Source of the DNA: JANQPX01 sp965204405
GTDB taxonomy: Bacteria; Pseudomonadota; Alphaproteobacteria; Geminicoccales; Geminicoccaceae
Length of the DNA stretch: 64,000 nt
Assembly: GCA_965204405.1 (NCBI GenBank)
Contig: CBDBEN010000005.1
Location: 744,001-808,000 of the forward strand
Direction: 5' to 3'
A model generated the notes under the pieces. The model did not search any database. It was not told the origin of the DNA and was given only the letters and a program-made list of their open reading frames with translations. This document shows, piece after piece, positions 17,079-26,579 of this stretch (positions are counted from its first letter, which is position 1; every line of letters begins with the position of its first letter). Made by a program: the position numbers and the translations under genes.

Positions 17079-18916
17079 ATCCCGTCGGTCATGACGGGTC
17101 CCGCAAGGTCGAAGGGCTGCTGTTCTGCGAACTGCCGCTCATAGAGGCGCGCATAGATGCCGCCGGCATCCAGGAGTTCCTGGTGGCTGCCTCTTTCGAC
17201 GATCCGCCCCTGATCGACGACTGCGATCATATCCGCACGGATAATGGTCGACAGCCGATGCGCGATCACCACCGTGGTTCGGTGACGCATCAGCCGGCCA
17301 AGGGCAAGCTGTATCGTCTGTTCCGCCTCGCTGTCGAGCGCCGAAGTCGCTTCGTCGAGCAGAAGAATGGGGGCATCCTTGATCATCGCGCGGGCAATGC
17401 CCAGGCGCTGCCGCTGGCCGCCCGAAAGCGTATGGCCCGACGGACCGATGACGGTCTCGTAACCGTCGGGCAGCGCTGAAATGAACTCATGCGCCGCTGC
17501 CGCTTTGGCGGCCTCGACGATTGCGGCATCGTCGGCGCCCCGGCGCCCGTAGCTGATATTGGCGCGCACCGTCTCGTCGAACAGATCGATATCCTGACTG
17601 ACCAGCGCGATGGCGCCTCTGAGCGACGACAAGGTCACATCCCGGATGTTCTGACCGTCGATCAGGATCGCGCCCTGATCCACATCGTAAAATCTGAGGA
17701 TCAGGTTCAGGATTGTCGACTTGCCAGCTCCCGATGCGCCGACCAGCGCCACAGTGTGGCCGGCTGGAATGTCGAGCTCGAAATTCTCTACCGTCGGCTT
17801 CGCAGGCAGGTAACCGAAGGTCACGCGCTCCAGACGAATGGCGCCGCCGCTGGTCTCAAGATGCTTGGCTCCGGGCGCGTCCTTCACCACCGGTTCATGG
17901 TCGAGCACCGTGTAGATGCGGTCGGCCGCCGCCAGGCCCTCTTGGATCTGGGTGTTTAGCTTGGCAAGCGTCTTCAGCGGCCGGTAGACCATCAGCATGG
18001 CAGTGATGAACGAGAAGAAGGTGCCGGGAGTCATACCTCCGTCGATGACCCGCCAGGCGCCGTAGCCAATGATACAGGCGATCGCGACACTGCCGATGAC
18101 TTCGACCACGGGCGAACTGATGGCCTGCACGCGAATGGCTTTGAAGTTGAGCTTGAACAACCGTTCGATCAGGCCATTGGCAAAATCGGTCTCATCGGCC
18201 TCCCGATTGTCTGCCTTGACCTGACGCACACCTTGAAATGTTTGTTCCAAACGTGCCATCAGCCGCGCCATCTGCGCCTGGCTCTGACCCGCGACCTTGC
18301 GCATCCGCCGTCCGATATAGACGATTGTCCAGGAGGCAAATGGAATGCCGAAGAGCGCAAAACAGGCGAGGGTCCAGTCATGAAAAAACATGACCCCGGT
18401 GAGGCCGACGATCTGGAAAAGATCCCTCGCGGTGCCTGAGATGGCGGTTGAGACGGCAACCCGAAGCTGCTGGGTGTCGTAGGTCAGCCGGGAAATTAGC
18501 GGTCCGGAGCCGCGCTCCAGAAAATAGCCCAGATCGGCCTTCATCATATGGCCAAACAGGCGCGATTGCAGATCCGCGACGATACGCTGGCCGACCCGTC
18601 CCATGAACAGGGCTTGGGCATAGCCGGAAGACGCCTTGATAACGCTGAGAAACACGACGGCAGCCGGAATAAGCAGCAGCAGACTGCGATCCTCGTTGAC
18701 GAAAAGGCTGTCCAGTGCCGGTTTAACCAGATAGGCCTGCCCAACCGTCGCCATCGAAAAGACGATCATGCAGGCGATCGCCAGGGCCATCCAGCGCTTT
18801 TGCTGGCTGATATGGTCCTGCCATAGCCGAAGGGTCGACGGATCGTTCAGCGTCTGCAGAATAGGAACGCTCTGAAGCGCTGCGGCAAGGGAATGGCGGC
18901 GAAGATGCCCGGCCAT
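17075..18916 (-). CDS. MsbA-like ABC exporter (lipid A/phospholipid flippase type)
   Basis: This half-transporter of 613 residues has about six membrane helices in residues 40-350 and an ATPase domain in 360-600. Walker A is GASGAGKST, the signature LSGGQRQR, Walker B ILLLDEATS and the switch AHRLS, so it should be active as a homodimer. Its position directly ahead of DUF374, waaA and lpxK supports transport of lipid A precursors, the MsbA role. The name msbA is not certain because many related exporters exist. It is the first gene of the four-gene overlap-coupled operon. Confidence 0.9.
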   Translation of the reverse strand: MAGHLRRHSLAAALQSVPILQTLNDPSTLRLWQDHISQQKRWMALAIACMIVFSMATVGQAYLVKPALDSLFVNEDRSLLLLIPAAVVFLSVIKASSGYAQALFMGRVGQRIVADLQSRLFGHMMKADLGYFLERGSGPLISRLTYDTQQLRVAVSTAISGTARDLFQIVGLTGVMFFHDWTLACFALFGIPFASWTIVYIGRRMRKVAGQSQAQMARLMARLEQTFQGVRQVKADNREADETDFANGLIERLFKLNFKAIRVQAISSPVVEVIGSVAIACIIGYGAWRVIDGGMTPGTFFSFITAMLMVYRPLKTLAKLNTQIQEGLAAADRIYTVLDHEPVVKDAPGAKHLETSGGAIRLERVTFGYLPAKPTVENFELDIPAGHTVALVGASGAGKSTILNLILRFYDVDQGAILIDGQNIRDVTLSSLRGAIALVSQDIDLFDETVRANISYGRRGADDAAIVEAAKAAAAHEFISALPDGYETVIGPSGHTLSGGQRQRLGIARAMIKDAPILLLDEATSALDSEAEQTIQLALGRLMRHRTTVVIAHRLSTIIRADMIAVVDQGRIVERGSHQELLDAGGIYARLYERQFAEQQPFDLAGPVMTDGM

Positions 18917-18995
18917 GGAGTCCCCGCGACGATCAATGTCCGCGGTGGTCAGAATACCCTCTCGTTCTTGGCGTTTGCCCTATAGCCTCACATCG

Positions 18996-19589
18996 TCAGG
19001 CGTGGGGGCCTTCCTTCAAAGCCTCGAAGCGCCAAACCGTCGCCGGCGGCACATTGCGTATCACATAACGCACCATCTTGGCTTTGACACCAAGCTTTTT
19101 AGCCGGAATTGGCCGAATAGGGGAATAAGAATATTGCAGCATGAAACCGCCGGGCTTCATGGCCTTGAAGCTTTCGGTGACGATCGCCTGCTGAAACTCC
19201 AGCGGCATGTTGACCATGGGAAGGCCGGAAACCACCGTGCTGACGTGATCGATATTCTGCTCGGCAACAATTTCCGCGAGCCTGGTGGCATCACCATGAA
19301 CCACGCGGACGCCGGGGAAACGATTGCGGAGATAGTCATAGAGCGACTCATCCAGCTCGATCATCGTGATCGATTCACTGGGGATACCCCGCTCGATCAG
19401 TCCTTGCGAAATGGCACCTGTGCCCGCTCCAAGCTCGACCACGGTCTGTCCCGGCTCCCAGGCAGCAGCACCCGCGACAGCACGCGCCAGCACCATCGAC
19501 GACGGCAAGATCGAGCCCATCGACTTCGGCGACCGCAACCATTGACGGAAAAAGAGTTCTGATTCCTTAACGTCGGTGACCTGGCTCAT
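18996..19589 (-). CDS. SAM-dependent methyltransferase, phospholipid N-methyltransferase-like (COG3963 type)
   Basis: This 197-residue class I methyltransferase has motif I VVELGAGTGAISQGL, an acidic residue after the second strand (MIELDE) and GDAT near motif III. The N-terminal FFRQWLRSPKSMGSILPSS segment is typical of the PmtA/COG3963 group that methylates phosphatidylethanolamine, and of related RNA methyltransferase-like proteins. Its nearness to lipid genes favours a membrane-lipid substrate. It sits 79 bases ahead of the ABC exporter on the same strand and could share its transcript. The specific substrate is not certain. Confidence 0.75.
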   Translation of the reverse strand: MSQVTDVKESELFFRQWLRSPKSMGSILPSSMVLARAVAGAAAWEPGQTVVELGAGTGAISQGLIERGIPSESITMIELDESLYDYLRNRFPGVRVVHGDATRLAEIVAEQNIDHVSTVVSGLPMVNMPLEFQQAIVTESFKAMKPGGFMLQYSYSPIRPIPAKKLGVKAKMVRYVIRNVPPATVWRFEALKEGPHA

Positions 19590-19833
19590 TTCCTGCCCCT
19601 AGCAGCACGGTTTCGAAACCTGTGCTTCAATGCGTCCTTCAACGGACAACAGACAACAAGCAATCGACAAGCTCCGATCATAGCCAAGCAGCACCGATTG
19701 CAACCATAAACAAATGTCATTGGGCTTTTTTGCCCTTTACGTCATATCAGCCCACAAACACCATGTGACAAGACTGCAGCAGACGAAACTTTAGCCGCAG
19801 GTGCTCTGCTTAGCAAACGGAGAGACAAAGCGG

Positions 19834-22800
19834 CTATTCCGCAGGCTGGCCCGCCGATGCCTTCCAAGGGTTGCCGGAGCCTGCCGGTTTCAGCCCCCAA
19901 AACCGCTGCCACCAGCTGGATACGTGATCGCCAAGGAGGAGCAGGCAAGGCGTCAGGATCAGCGTCAGCAGCGTTGCGAAAGCAAGACCGCCGGCGACCG
20001 CGGAGGCAAGCTGCGCCCACCAGTCGGTTGATGGTGCGCCGGCCGAAATATCCCGGGAGAACAAATCGATGTTGATTTTCAGCACCATCGGCATCAGCCC
20101 GAGAATCGTCGTGATGGTGGTCAGAAGAACGGGTCGGAGGCGCTGGGCGCCCGTCCGCAGCACGGCTTCCGATGCCGGCACGCCCGCGCGCCGGAATTCA
20201 TTGTAGGTATCGATCAGGACGATGTTGTTGTTCACCACGATTCCGGCAAGTGCAATCACGCCAACGCCGCTCATCACGATCCCGAAGGGCTGCTGGGTGA
20301 CCAGCAGGCCCAGCAGGACGCCGACCGTCGAAAACACGATCGCGCTCAGGATCAGAAAGGCCTGGTAGAAGCTGTTGAACTGGGTGACGAGGATGATGGC
20401 GATCAAAAAGAGCGCGATTCCGAACGCCTTTACAAGAAAGTCCTGCGACTCCTTCTGTTCCTCATCCTCACCCTTGAACGTGACCGTCACCGCCGGGTCC
20501 AGATCCTGCTCGGCGAGCCAGGCCCGGATTTCACGCGCCTGATCATCGACCAGCACGCCCTCCTTCACATCCGCGCCGACGGTCAATTGCCGCTCCTGAT
20601 CGACGCGGGCGAGATTGCCGACCTTTTGGGCCGGCTCGCGGGTGATGAAATTGGCGATCGGCACCGAACCATAGTCGGTGTTGACCCGAAGCCGCTCGAA
20701 CTGACCAAGGCCACGCTGTTCCTCGGGAAAGCGCGCCCGGATTTCCACCTCGTCGACCGCATCATTCGGACGATAATCCCCGATACGGATGCCGTTGGTC
20801 ACAAGCTGCACGAAGCTGCCGACAAGGGCGACATCGGCGCCGAACCGTCCTGCCTGCTCGCGATCGACCTTGATGCGCCACTCGATGCCGGGAATAGGGC
20901 GGGAATCGGTGACATCGACCAGCGTGTCCATCTCATCGAATTTCTTGCGCACCAGCGCCATGGCTGGTTCGAGCTTTTCGGGAAAGCGCGAACTTAGCTG
21001 CACCTGTATCGGCTTGCCGACCGGCGGACCTGCCGCTTCCTTGCGCACCTCGAGCGTGATACCGGCGATATCCGCTGCCCGTTCACGCACCTCCGCCAGA
21101 ATTTCCGCTGCTGGCCGCCTCTTCCGCCAGTGCTCGAATTCGAGCAGGAGGATGCCGATGACGTCTTCGTCGGTATTGTCTTCACCCGTGAAGGACACGC
21201 TGCTTCGCGCGTACATCGTGGCAATCCCGTCGACGTCGAGGATACGCTGCTCAACCATCGACACCAGGTCGTCCCGTTCGTTGGCGGACAGGTTTCCCCT
21301 GGTATGGATCTGAAGCTGGGCAATTTCCGGTTCAACATCCGGGAAGAATTCGACACCGCGGCCGAACAGGCCGTAAGCCGTGTAGGACGAAGCCGCAATC
21401 AGAGCCGCCGCGATCAGCACGAGAACAGGGAAACGAGACAAACGCCGAAGCATGCGTACATAAAAGCCGGTGAATCCCCGGAGCTGATGAAGGTCTCCCC
21501 GTTCCACCAGCGCAAGCGATGCCGATGCGCCGTCGTTTTTGTCCGCCCGGCCGACCAGCGCACCGATATTGGGGACGAAAATCAGCGCCATCGCGAGCGA
21601 TGCCGTCAAAGTGGCGAGCAGCGTGATCGGCAGGAACTTCATGAATTCGCCGACGATGCCCGGCCAGAACAGAAGAGGCATGAAGGCGGCGAGGGTAGTC
21701 GCGGTGGAAGCGGTGATCGGCCAGGCCATGCGCTTGGCGGCGGCGAGATAGGCCTCCCGCCTCGGCTGGCCTTCGATCATTTTGCGATCGGCATATTCGG
21801 TGACCACGATGGCCCCGTCGACCAGCATGCCGACGGCAAGAATCAGCGCGAACAGCACGACGATATTCACCGTGAGGCCAAGACTGTAGAGCACCAGGAT
21901 CCCGGTCAGGAACGAGCCCGGCACCGCAAGACCGACAAGGCCCGCTGAGCGAAGCCCGAGGGCCGCAACCACCACGATCATCACCAGGATGATCGCCGAG
22001 AGGACATTGTTCTGCAGATCCAGCAGCATGTCCTCGATATTGTCGGATTTGTCCTGGAGAAAGCCGACCTCGACATTGGAAGGCCAGTTGGGCTTTTCCG
22101 CTTCGACCGTTTGGCGGACCTGCTCCACTGTATCGATGATATTGGCCCCGATACGCTTTGAGACCTCCAGCGCCAGAGCCGGCTTTCCGTCGACACGGGC
22201 AAACCCCTCGGCATCCTTGAAGGTGCTTTTGACCTCAGCGACATCACCTACCGTCACAACCTTGTCGCCATCGACTTTGACGGGAAGCGCCAAGAGGTCG
22301 GCGGCGCTTTCGAAGACGCCTGGCACCTTGACGGCAAAGCGCCCCCGGCCCGTGTCCAGATTGCCGGCGGCGACAAGCCGGTTGTTTCGATCAACGAGGC
22401 TCAGCAGATCCTGCAGTTGAAGGCCGTAGCTTTCCACCAAGAGCGGATCGACGATGATCTCCAAAAGCCGCTCGCGTTCGCCGCCGATTTCGACGTCGAG
22501 CACGTTGGGTAAGGCTTCCAGCCGCTTTTCCAAATCGCGCGCCAGCTTCAAGAGGCTCCGTTCCGGCAGATCGCCGGAGAGGGTCACCACTAAGACCGGA
22601 AAAAGCGCGAGGTTGACCTCATAGACCAGCGGCTCGTCGGTCTCTTCAGGCAGATCAGCCTTGGCGATGTCCGCCCCTTCGCGGACGTCGGCGAGCGCCT
22701 CGTCTATGTCGATCCCGGCTTCGAATTCGAGGGTAACGGACGCACTGCCTTCACTTGCGGTGGCGGTCATCTCCTTCACACCCTCGACCCGGCGGAGCTG

Positions 22801-23010
22801 CTGCTCCATCGGGCGAACCAGGAGACGTTCGGCATCCTCTGGCGAGATGCCGTCATGGGTCATCAGGACATAGACGATGGGGATCGATACATCCGGATCG
22901 GCTTCCTTCGGAATATCCTTATAGGCAATCACGCCGGCGACCAGGATCAGAACCAGCGCCAGCAATACGGTCCGCGAGCGGCTGAATGAGGCTTGGATAA
23001 GCGTGTTCAT
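19834..23010 (-). CDS. RND-family efflux transporter, AcrB/HAE1-like
   Basis: This 1058-residue inner-membrane proton-driven pump has the family layout: one N-terminal helix, a large periplasmic loop (about residues 35-330), a helix bundle, a second periplasmic loop and the last helices. Conserved points include the helix-4 aspartate in LAVGMLVDGAIVVTEY and the later GIVVNNNIVLID segment. The single aspartate in helix 4, where AcrB has two, matches a less-studied branch of alphaproteobacterial pumps. It overlaps the adaptor gene by four bases. No outer-membrane channel gene is present nearby, so TolC must be encoded elsewhere. Confidence 0.93.
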   Translation of the reverse strand: MNTLIQASFSRSRTVLLALVLILVAGVIAYKDIPKEADPDVSIPIVYVLMTHDGISPEDAERLLVRPMEQQLRRVEGVKEMTATASEGSASVTLEFEAGIDIDEALADVREGADIAKADLPEETDEPLVYEVNLALFPVLVVTLSGDLPERSLLKLARDLEKRLEALPNVLDVEIGGERERLLEIIVDPLLVESYGLQLQDLLSLVDRNNRLVAAGNLDTGRGRFAVKVPGVFESAADLLALPVKVDGDKVVTVGDVAEVKSTFKDAEGFARVDGKPALALEVSKRIGANIIDTVEQVRQTVEAEKPNWPSNVEVGFLQDKSDNIEDMLLDLQNNVLSAIILVMIVVVAALGLRSAGLVGLAVPGSFLTGILVLYSLGLTVNIVVLFALILAVGMLVDGAIVVTEYADRKMIEGQPRREAYLAAAKRMAWPITASTATTLAAFMPLLFWPGIVGEFMKFLPITLLATLTASLAMALIFVPNIGALVGRADKNDGASASLALVERGDLHQLRGFTGFYVRMLRRLSRFPVLVLIAAALIAASSYTAYGLFGRGVEFFPDVEPEIAQLQIHTRGNLSANERDDLVSMVEQRILDVDGIATMYARSSVSFTGEDNTDEDVIGILLLEFEHWRKRRPAAEILAEVRERAADIAGITLEVRKEAAGPPVGKPIQVQLSSRFPEKLEPAMALVRKKFDEMDTLVDVTDSRPIPGIEWRIKVDREQAGRFGADVALVGSFVQLVTNGIRIGDYRPNDAVDEVEIRARFPEEQRGLGQFERLRVNTDYGSVPIANFITREPAQKVGNLARVDQERQLTVGADVKEGVLVDDQAREIRAWLAEQDLDPAVTVTFKGEDEEQKESQDFLVKAFGIALFLIAIILVTQFNSFYQAFLILSAIVFSTVGVLLGLLVTQQPFGIVMSGVGVIALAGIVVNNNIVLIDTYNEFRRAGVPASEAVLRTGAQRLRPVLLTTITTILGLMPMVLKINIDLFSRDISAGAPSTDWWAQLASAVAGGLAFATLLTLILTPCLLLLGDHVSSWWQRFWGLKPAGSGNPWKASAGQPAE

Positions 23011-24125
23011 TGAGCCACTTCCGACACGACCGGATGGGGCAGGGTTTCTTCCGAAAGGACGGGGGCCACCTCGCTGCCGTCGCGCACAAATCCCTGGCCG
23101 ACGGTGATCACGCGAACATATTCGGGCAGACCGGTCAGCCAGATCGTGTTCTCCTCGGCGCGCACGATATCGACCGGCATGAACACCACTTGATCCGCTT
23201 CATCGACGGTCTTCACGCCAAGGTCGCCCTCATCGCTCAGAGAGAGCACCGAAGGCTGCACCCGATGAGCCAGGAACTGTTCGGCAAAAATTCGAAGCTC
23301 GGCGCTCACACCGGCAACGAACCGGACATCCGCGTCAACAACCTCCATCTCGACCGAGAAGGTCCGGGTCTGCTCGTCGGCCTGGCTGCCGATATAGCGA
23401 AGCTTGCCGCGTACCATCTGTCCGGTGGCCAGGCGCGCGACGCCCGGCATGCCCACCTTCAGTTTGGCCACTTCGGTTTCAATCACCTCGCCCGTCACCA
23501 GGAAGGGGTCGGCGTCGAGGATCGTCGCCACGGGGTCGCCAATGTCGACAAGGTCGCCGACCTCGACAGCAAGGTGATCCAGAATGCCGTCGATCGGTGC
23601 TCTGATGAGGGTGTGATCGCGATCGAGTTCGGCACGCTTCAGAACGGCTTCCGCGATGGCATAATTGGCTTCCGCAGCCGCAACATTCGTCTCGGCCTGA
23701 AACCCTTTCTCGCTGAGCTTGGTTGCAGCCTCCAGCTCTATCCCGCGCTGCCGCAGGATGGCTTTCGCCTCCAGAACGGCCACCTCGCGGTCGCGCGGAT
23801 CGAGGGTGACCAGCAGATCACCCGCTTTTACCATCGCGCCTTCATCCGGGCCGATCGCCAGCACCTGTCCGGTGGTTTCGCCGCGCAGACGAACGATCCG
23901 ATTGGGCGCGGTCTTGCCGTTCGCTATGACCTCGCGCTCGATCGTTTCGGCGATCAGATCCACTACCTGAACGGCTATCGGCGCAGTTTTGGCGTCGTCG
24001 TCGTTCTGCTCATCCGCGACAGGCTGGGCAGCCTGATCGACCTTGCCGATCTGCCCCGACCAGAGCCAGCCGATCAAAGCCAAGGCCAAAAAGGCCGCGA
24101 TCGCGTAGGATGTCTTGATCCGCAT
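23007..24125 (-). CDS. RND efflux periplasmic adaptor (membrane fusion protein)
   Basis: The product (about 372 residues) starts with one membrane anchor (MRIKTSYAIAAFLALALIGW), then a lipoyl/barrel half-motif (GQVLAIGPDEGAMVKAGDLL), a helical hairpin with heptad character (about 125-165) and the second lipoyl half (RAPIDGILDHLAVEVGD). It links the RND pump to an outer-membrane channel. I start at ATG 24125, whose leader overlaps the padR stop; a TTG at 24131 is also possible. It lies in a padR-adaptor-pump operon. Confidence 0.92.
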   Translation of the reverse strand: MRIKTSYAIAAFLALALIGWLWSGQIGKVDQAAQPVADEQNDDDAKTAPIAVQVVDLIAETIEREVIANGKTAPNRIVRLRGETTGQVLAIGPDEGAMVKAGDLLVTLDPRDREVAVLEAKAILRQRGIELEAATKLSEKGFQAETNVAAAEANYAIAEAVLKRAELDRDHTLIRAPIDGILDHLAVEVGDLVDIGDPVATILDADPFLVTGEVIETEVAKLKVGMPGVARLATGQMVRGKLRYIGSQADEQTRTFSVEMEVVDADVRFVAGVSAELRIFAEQFLAHRVQPSVLSLSDEGDLGVKTVDEADQVVFMPVDIVRAEENTIWLTGLPEYVRVITVGQGFVRDGSEVAPVLSEETLPHPVVSEVAQ

Positions 24126-24127
24126 GG

Positions 24128-24685
24128 TCAATCCGCAGCCTCGTCCGAGGCTTCCTCCGTTTTGATTTCGTTGATTAAGCCGGCTCGGTTCTGATCGACA
24201 TACTGCCTGGCTGCGCCGATGACGGCCTGGCCGTAACCCGCCACAAACCGCATGCCCGGCGTCAGATCCCCGCCCTCGTCATCCGTGCAGGTTTCGATGG
24301 CGGTCAGAAGGCTGCCCCAATAAGCAACCATCTTCTCGGCAACATCCGCCACCTTCTCCGGCGGCAGAAGATGGGCAAAATACATCAAGGCCAGGAACTC
24401 GGAGCGGACTTTGTGCCGCGGCGGCGTGGCCATCAGTTCTTCGACCAAAGCCTCACGGCCGAGGGGCGTAATGCTGTACACCTTCTTGTCCGGGCGTTTT
24501 TCCTGGGAAACGCTGGTGCAATCGACCAGCCCGCGATCCGTAAGCTCGGCGAGAGCGGGATAGATCGAGCCATAGCCCGCAACGAAAAAGTGGCTGAAGG
24601 CCTCTTCGAAATGCTGCTTGATCTCATAGCCGGTCTGATCACGCTCAGTCAGCACGCCGAGACAAAGGGTCTTCACATTCATCAT
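24128..24685 (-). CDS. PadR-family transcriptional regulator
   Basis: This 185-residue regulator has an N-terminal winged helix (LCLGVLTERDQTGYEIKQHF, then GSIYPALAELTDRGLV with the usual basic wing KKVYSITPLGREAL) and a C-terminal helical dimerisation domain of the Vir/PadR-s2 kind. It is the first gene of the operon with the adaptor and pump, so it probably represses its own operon and is relieved by a pump substrate. Three tandem repeats lie about 160-210 bases upstream of its start and are likely operators. Confidence 0.92.
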   Translation of the reverse strand: MMNVKTLCLGVLTERDQTGYEIKQHFEEAFSHFFVAGYGSIYPALAELTDRGLVDCTSVSQEKRPDKKVYSITPLGREALVEELMATPPRHKVRSEFLALMYFAHLLPPEKVADVAEKMVAYWGSLLTAIETCTDDEGGDLTPGMRFVAGYGQAVIGAARQYVDQNRAGLINEIKTEEASDEAAD

Positions 24686-24848
24686 GGTGGAACGTCCACG
24701 TCACTTGGTTCCTGCTGGCCTGAGCAATATCGTTCTTCAGAATCAATGTGTTGGTATGTGATCGAATCCCTGGCCTTGGGAATCTTTCACCTAAGCCGCC
24801 TGCATCGCCCTGGCTTTCAACAAGCTTCCGCCCGAAAGCCGGACGGTA

Positions 24849-24893
24849 ATCTCATATCGGCATGATACATATCGATGGGATATATATCGGTTT
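24849..24893. promoter_or_regulatory. Three tandem 15-bp repeats upstream of padR (candidate operators)
   Basis: Three units follow one another with an exact 15-base period: 24849-24863 (ATCTCATATCGGCAT), 24864-24878 (GATACATATCGATGG) and 24879-24893 (GATATATATCGGTTT). All share CATATCG or TATATCG. The third holds the perfect palindrome GATATATATC and the second a near match. Their place upstream of the padR-pump operon suggests cooperative regulator binding. PadR is the obvious candidate, but this is inferred. Confidence 0.5.
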
Positions 24894-24973
24894 GATATTA
24901 ATGCAAGACCGGACAACGTCTTTTCCAACGAATTATCAGACTGATTGTTAATGGAATTTTAAGAGGAGCGTGC

Positions 24974-25600
24974 TTAGCGGCTGATCCGCCGTATGGTCCA
25001 GGCGACCAGATCCTTGGCGGCCGCCCCGAAGGCCTCGTCGAAAGCGATAACGATGTCTTCCATCTTCCTGCTCTTCGATTCGACCAGGCCGACCACCGAT
25101 GTCGAGGCAACGGTTTTGCGCCGCGGCATCTCCACCATCCGCACCTGCAGCCGAACCTGGACATCGGGCGGGCCGTCGTCCTCATACTCGGCTTGAAACT
25201 CGCGAATATTGATCACCAGCCCATAATCGGCGCGCAGCCCGTAAGCACCGCGGCCGAGGACGTCGATCTTTTCACTGTTGTCGAATGATTCCAAAAGCAG
25301 CGTTTGGGTCATTACAGGAACCACGTCGACCCAACGCGCCCGCGCATAATATTCGAACTGAGTAGGGGTGGGTTTAACGGCGATTCTTGCGGTATTCAGC
25401 CCTGCTGCTGCGGTTGGTACATCGATCGTAATACGTGCGTTGACTTTGGGCAGATCCTCATCGAATGTGCTTTTCGGGGTCAGGTCGAAAAGTCTGGGCG
25501 GCTCGCCGCTGACAAGGTCGAGCGGACTGACGCAGGACGTCAGGGCAAGAGAAACGACCAAGACGATCGGAGAAAAAATCGTGGAGACGGGACGTTTCAT
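24974..25600 (-). CDS. ABC-type lipid transport auxiliary lipoprotein
   Basis: This 208-residue lipoprotein has a signal peptide ending in a lipobox (ALTSC) within the first 25 residues, after which the mature protein resembles the PqiC/DUF330-type auxiliary component found with MCE transporters. It probably sits on the outer membrane periplasmic face and helps move phospholipid between membranes. I start at ATG 25600; the frame stays open to 25639 but then overlaps the MCE gene and spoils the signal peptide. It is the last gene of the mla-like operon, eight bases after the MCE gene. Confidence 0.86.
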   Translation of the reverse strand: MKRPVSTIFSPIVLVVSLALTSCVSPLDLVSGEPPRLFDLTPKSTFDEDLPKVNARITIDVPTAAAGLNTARIAVKPTPTQFEYYARARWVDVVPVMTQTLLLESFDNSEKIDVLGRGAYGLRADYGLVINIREFQAEYEDDGPPDVQVRLQVRMVEMPRRKTVASTSVVGLVESKSRKMEDIVIAFDEAFGAAAKDLVAWTIRRISR

Positions 25601-25607
25601 GATCACC

Positions 25608-26579
25608 CTATTCCGCCTCGAAACCTTGGCGGCTCCCACCGATCAGGAAACCGGCCGGGTCGCGTTCAACTTCCTTGGTGATCCTGGTAAGGGCAGCGAC
25701 CAGAGCTCGGGATTCGCCGACCAGATTGGTGAGCTCGTACAGGCCGGTTCCGCTGAAATCACTCAGCGGTTCACGCAGATCGCCAACCATCCCGTCGAGC
25801 TGGCGGGCGGCACCGCCGAGTGAATTCGCGGCTTGGCTCAGCTCAGTGAGCGTTTCCACGAGATCATCGCCGACGCCCTCCATTCCCTTGTCGAGCTTGC
25901 CGGCAACACCCCTCAAATCCTTGGCGAGCTTACCGAGATCCGATGTTGCCGCTCTGACTTCTTCCAACGTCTTGGTGGTGCTGGAAACCATCGTCCCGAT
26001 CCCGTCGGCATTGGCCGCCAGGCCGGCGGAAAAGGTTTCGAGATTGTCGAGTGTGGCTGACAGTGCCATCACATTCTCATCGTTCAGTATGGACGAAATT
26101 CTGCCCGCGACCTGGATGGCCTCTGCCAGCAGGTCGGGGGTCGATTCGAAGACTCTCTCAAGCGCTGAACGCCGCGCTTTGATCACAAGTGCGCCATCGT
26201 CATTGGCAGTCAGCGGCGGGCTGTCGCTGGTTCCTCCCAGCAATTGGACGTAAGCCACACCCGTGATCCCCTGCATTTCCAAGGTGGCAATCGTATCAGC
26301 CTTGATCGGTGTGTCCTGGTCGATTTCGGCAACTGTGCGCACCCGCTCGACATTCTCGGGATCGATGGCGATATCGGCAATGCGCCCAACCGGAACGCCG
26401 CGGTAGCGCACTTGGCCACCCTCCTGCAATCCGGTCACCGACCCTTCGAAATAGATCTCGTAGACTGTTAGCTGCCGGTCGACGTCCGCCTTGACCAGCC
26501 AGAGCCCGAACGCCGCAAGCCCTGTGGTCAGCACCAGAACCACGACTCCTACAATGATATAGCTGGCTCGGGTTTCCAT
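25608..26579 (-). CDS. mlaD: MlaD-type MCE-domain protein
   Basis: The 323-residue protein has one N-terminal membrane helix (about residues 7-27), an MCE domain (about 38-115, with YFEGSVTGLQEGGQVRYRGV-type sequence) and a long helical C-terminal region. This fits the substrate-binding subunit of a lipid transporter, anchored in the inner membrane and reaching into the periplasm. It is longer than E. coli MlaD because of the helical extension, as in other alphaproteobacterial members. The stop of the ATPase gene and the start of this gene are adjacent. Confidence 0.93.
   Translation of the reverse strand: METRASYIIVGVVVLVLTTGLAAFGLWLVKADVDRQLTVYEIYFEGSVTGLQEGGQVRYRGVPVGRIADIAIDPENVERVRTVAEIDQDTPIKADTIATLEMQGITGVAYVQLLGGTSDSPPLTANDDGALVIKARRSALERVFESTPDLLAEAIQVAGRISSILNDENVMALSATLDNLETFSAGLAANADGIGTMVSSTTKTLEEVRAATSDLGKLAKDLRGVAGKLDKGMEGVGDDLVETLTELSQAANSLGGAARQLDGMVGDLREPLSDFSGTGLYELTNLVGESRALVAALTRITKEVERDPAGFLIGGSRQGFEAE

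Noticed and set aside
23010..24194. 394-codon plus-strand frame opposite the RND adaptor
   Set aside because: It is complementary to a well-conserved adaptor with a full domain order, so it is treated as a shadow.
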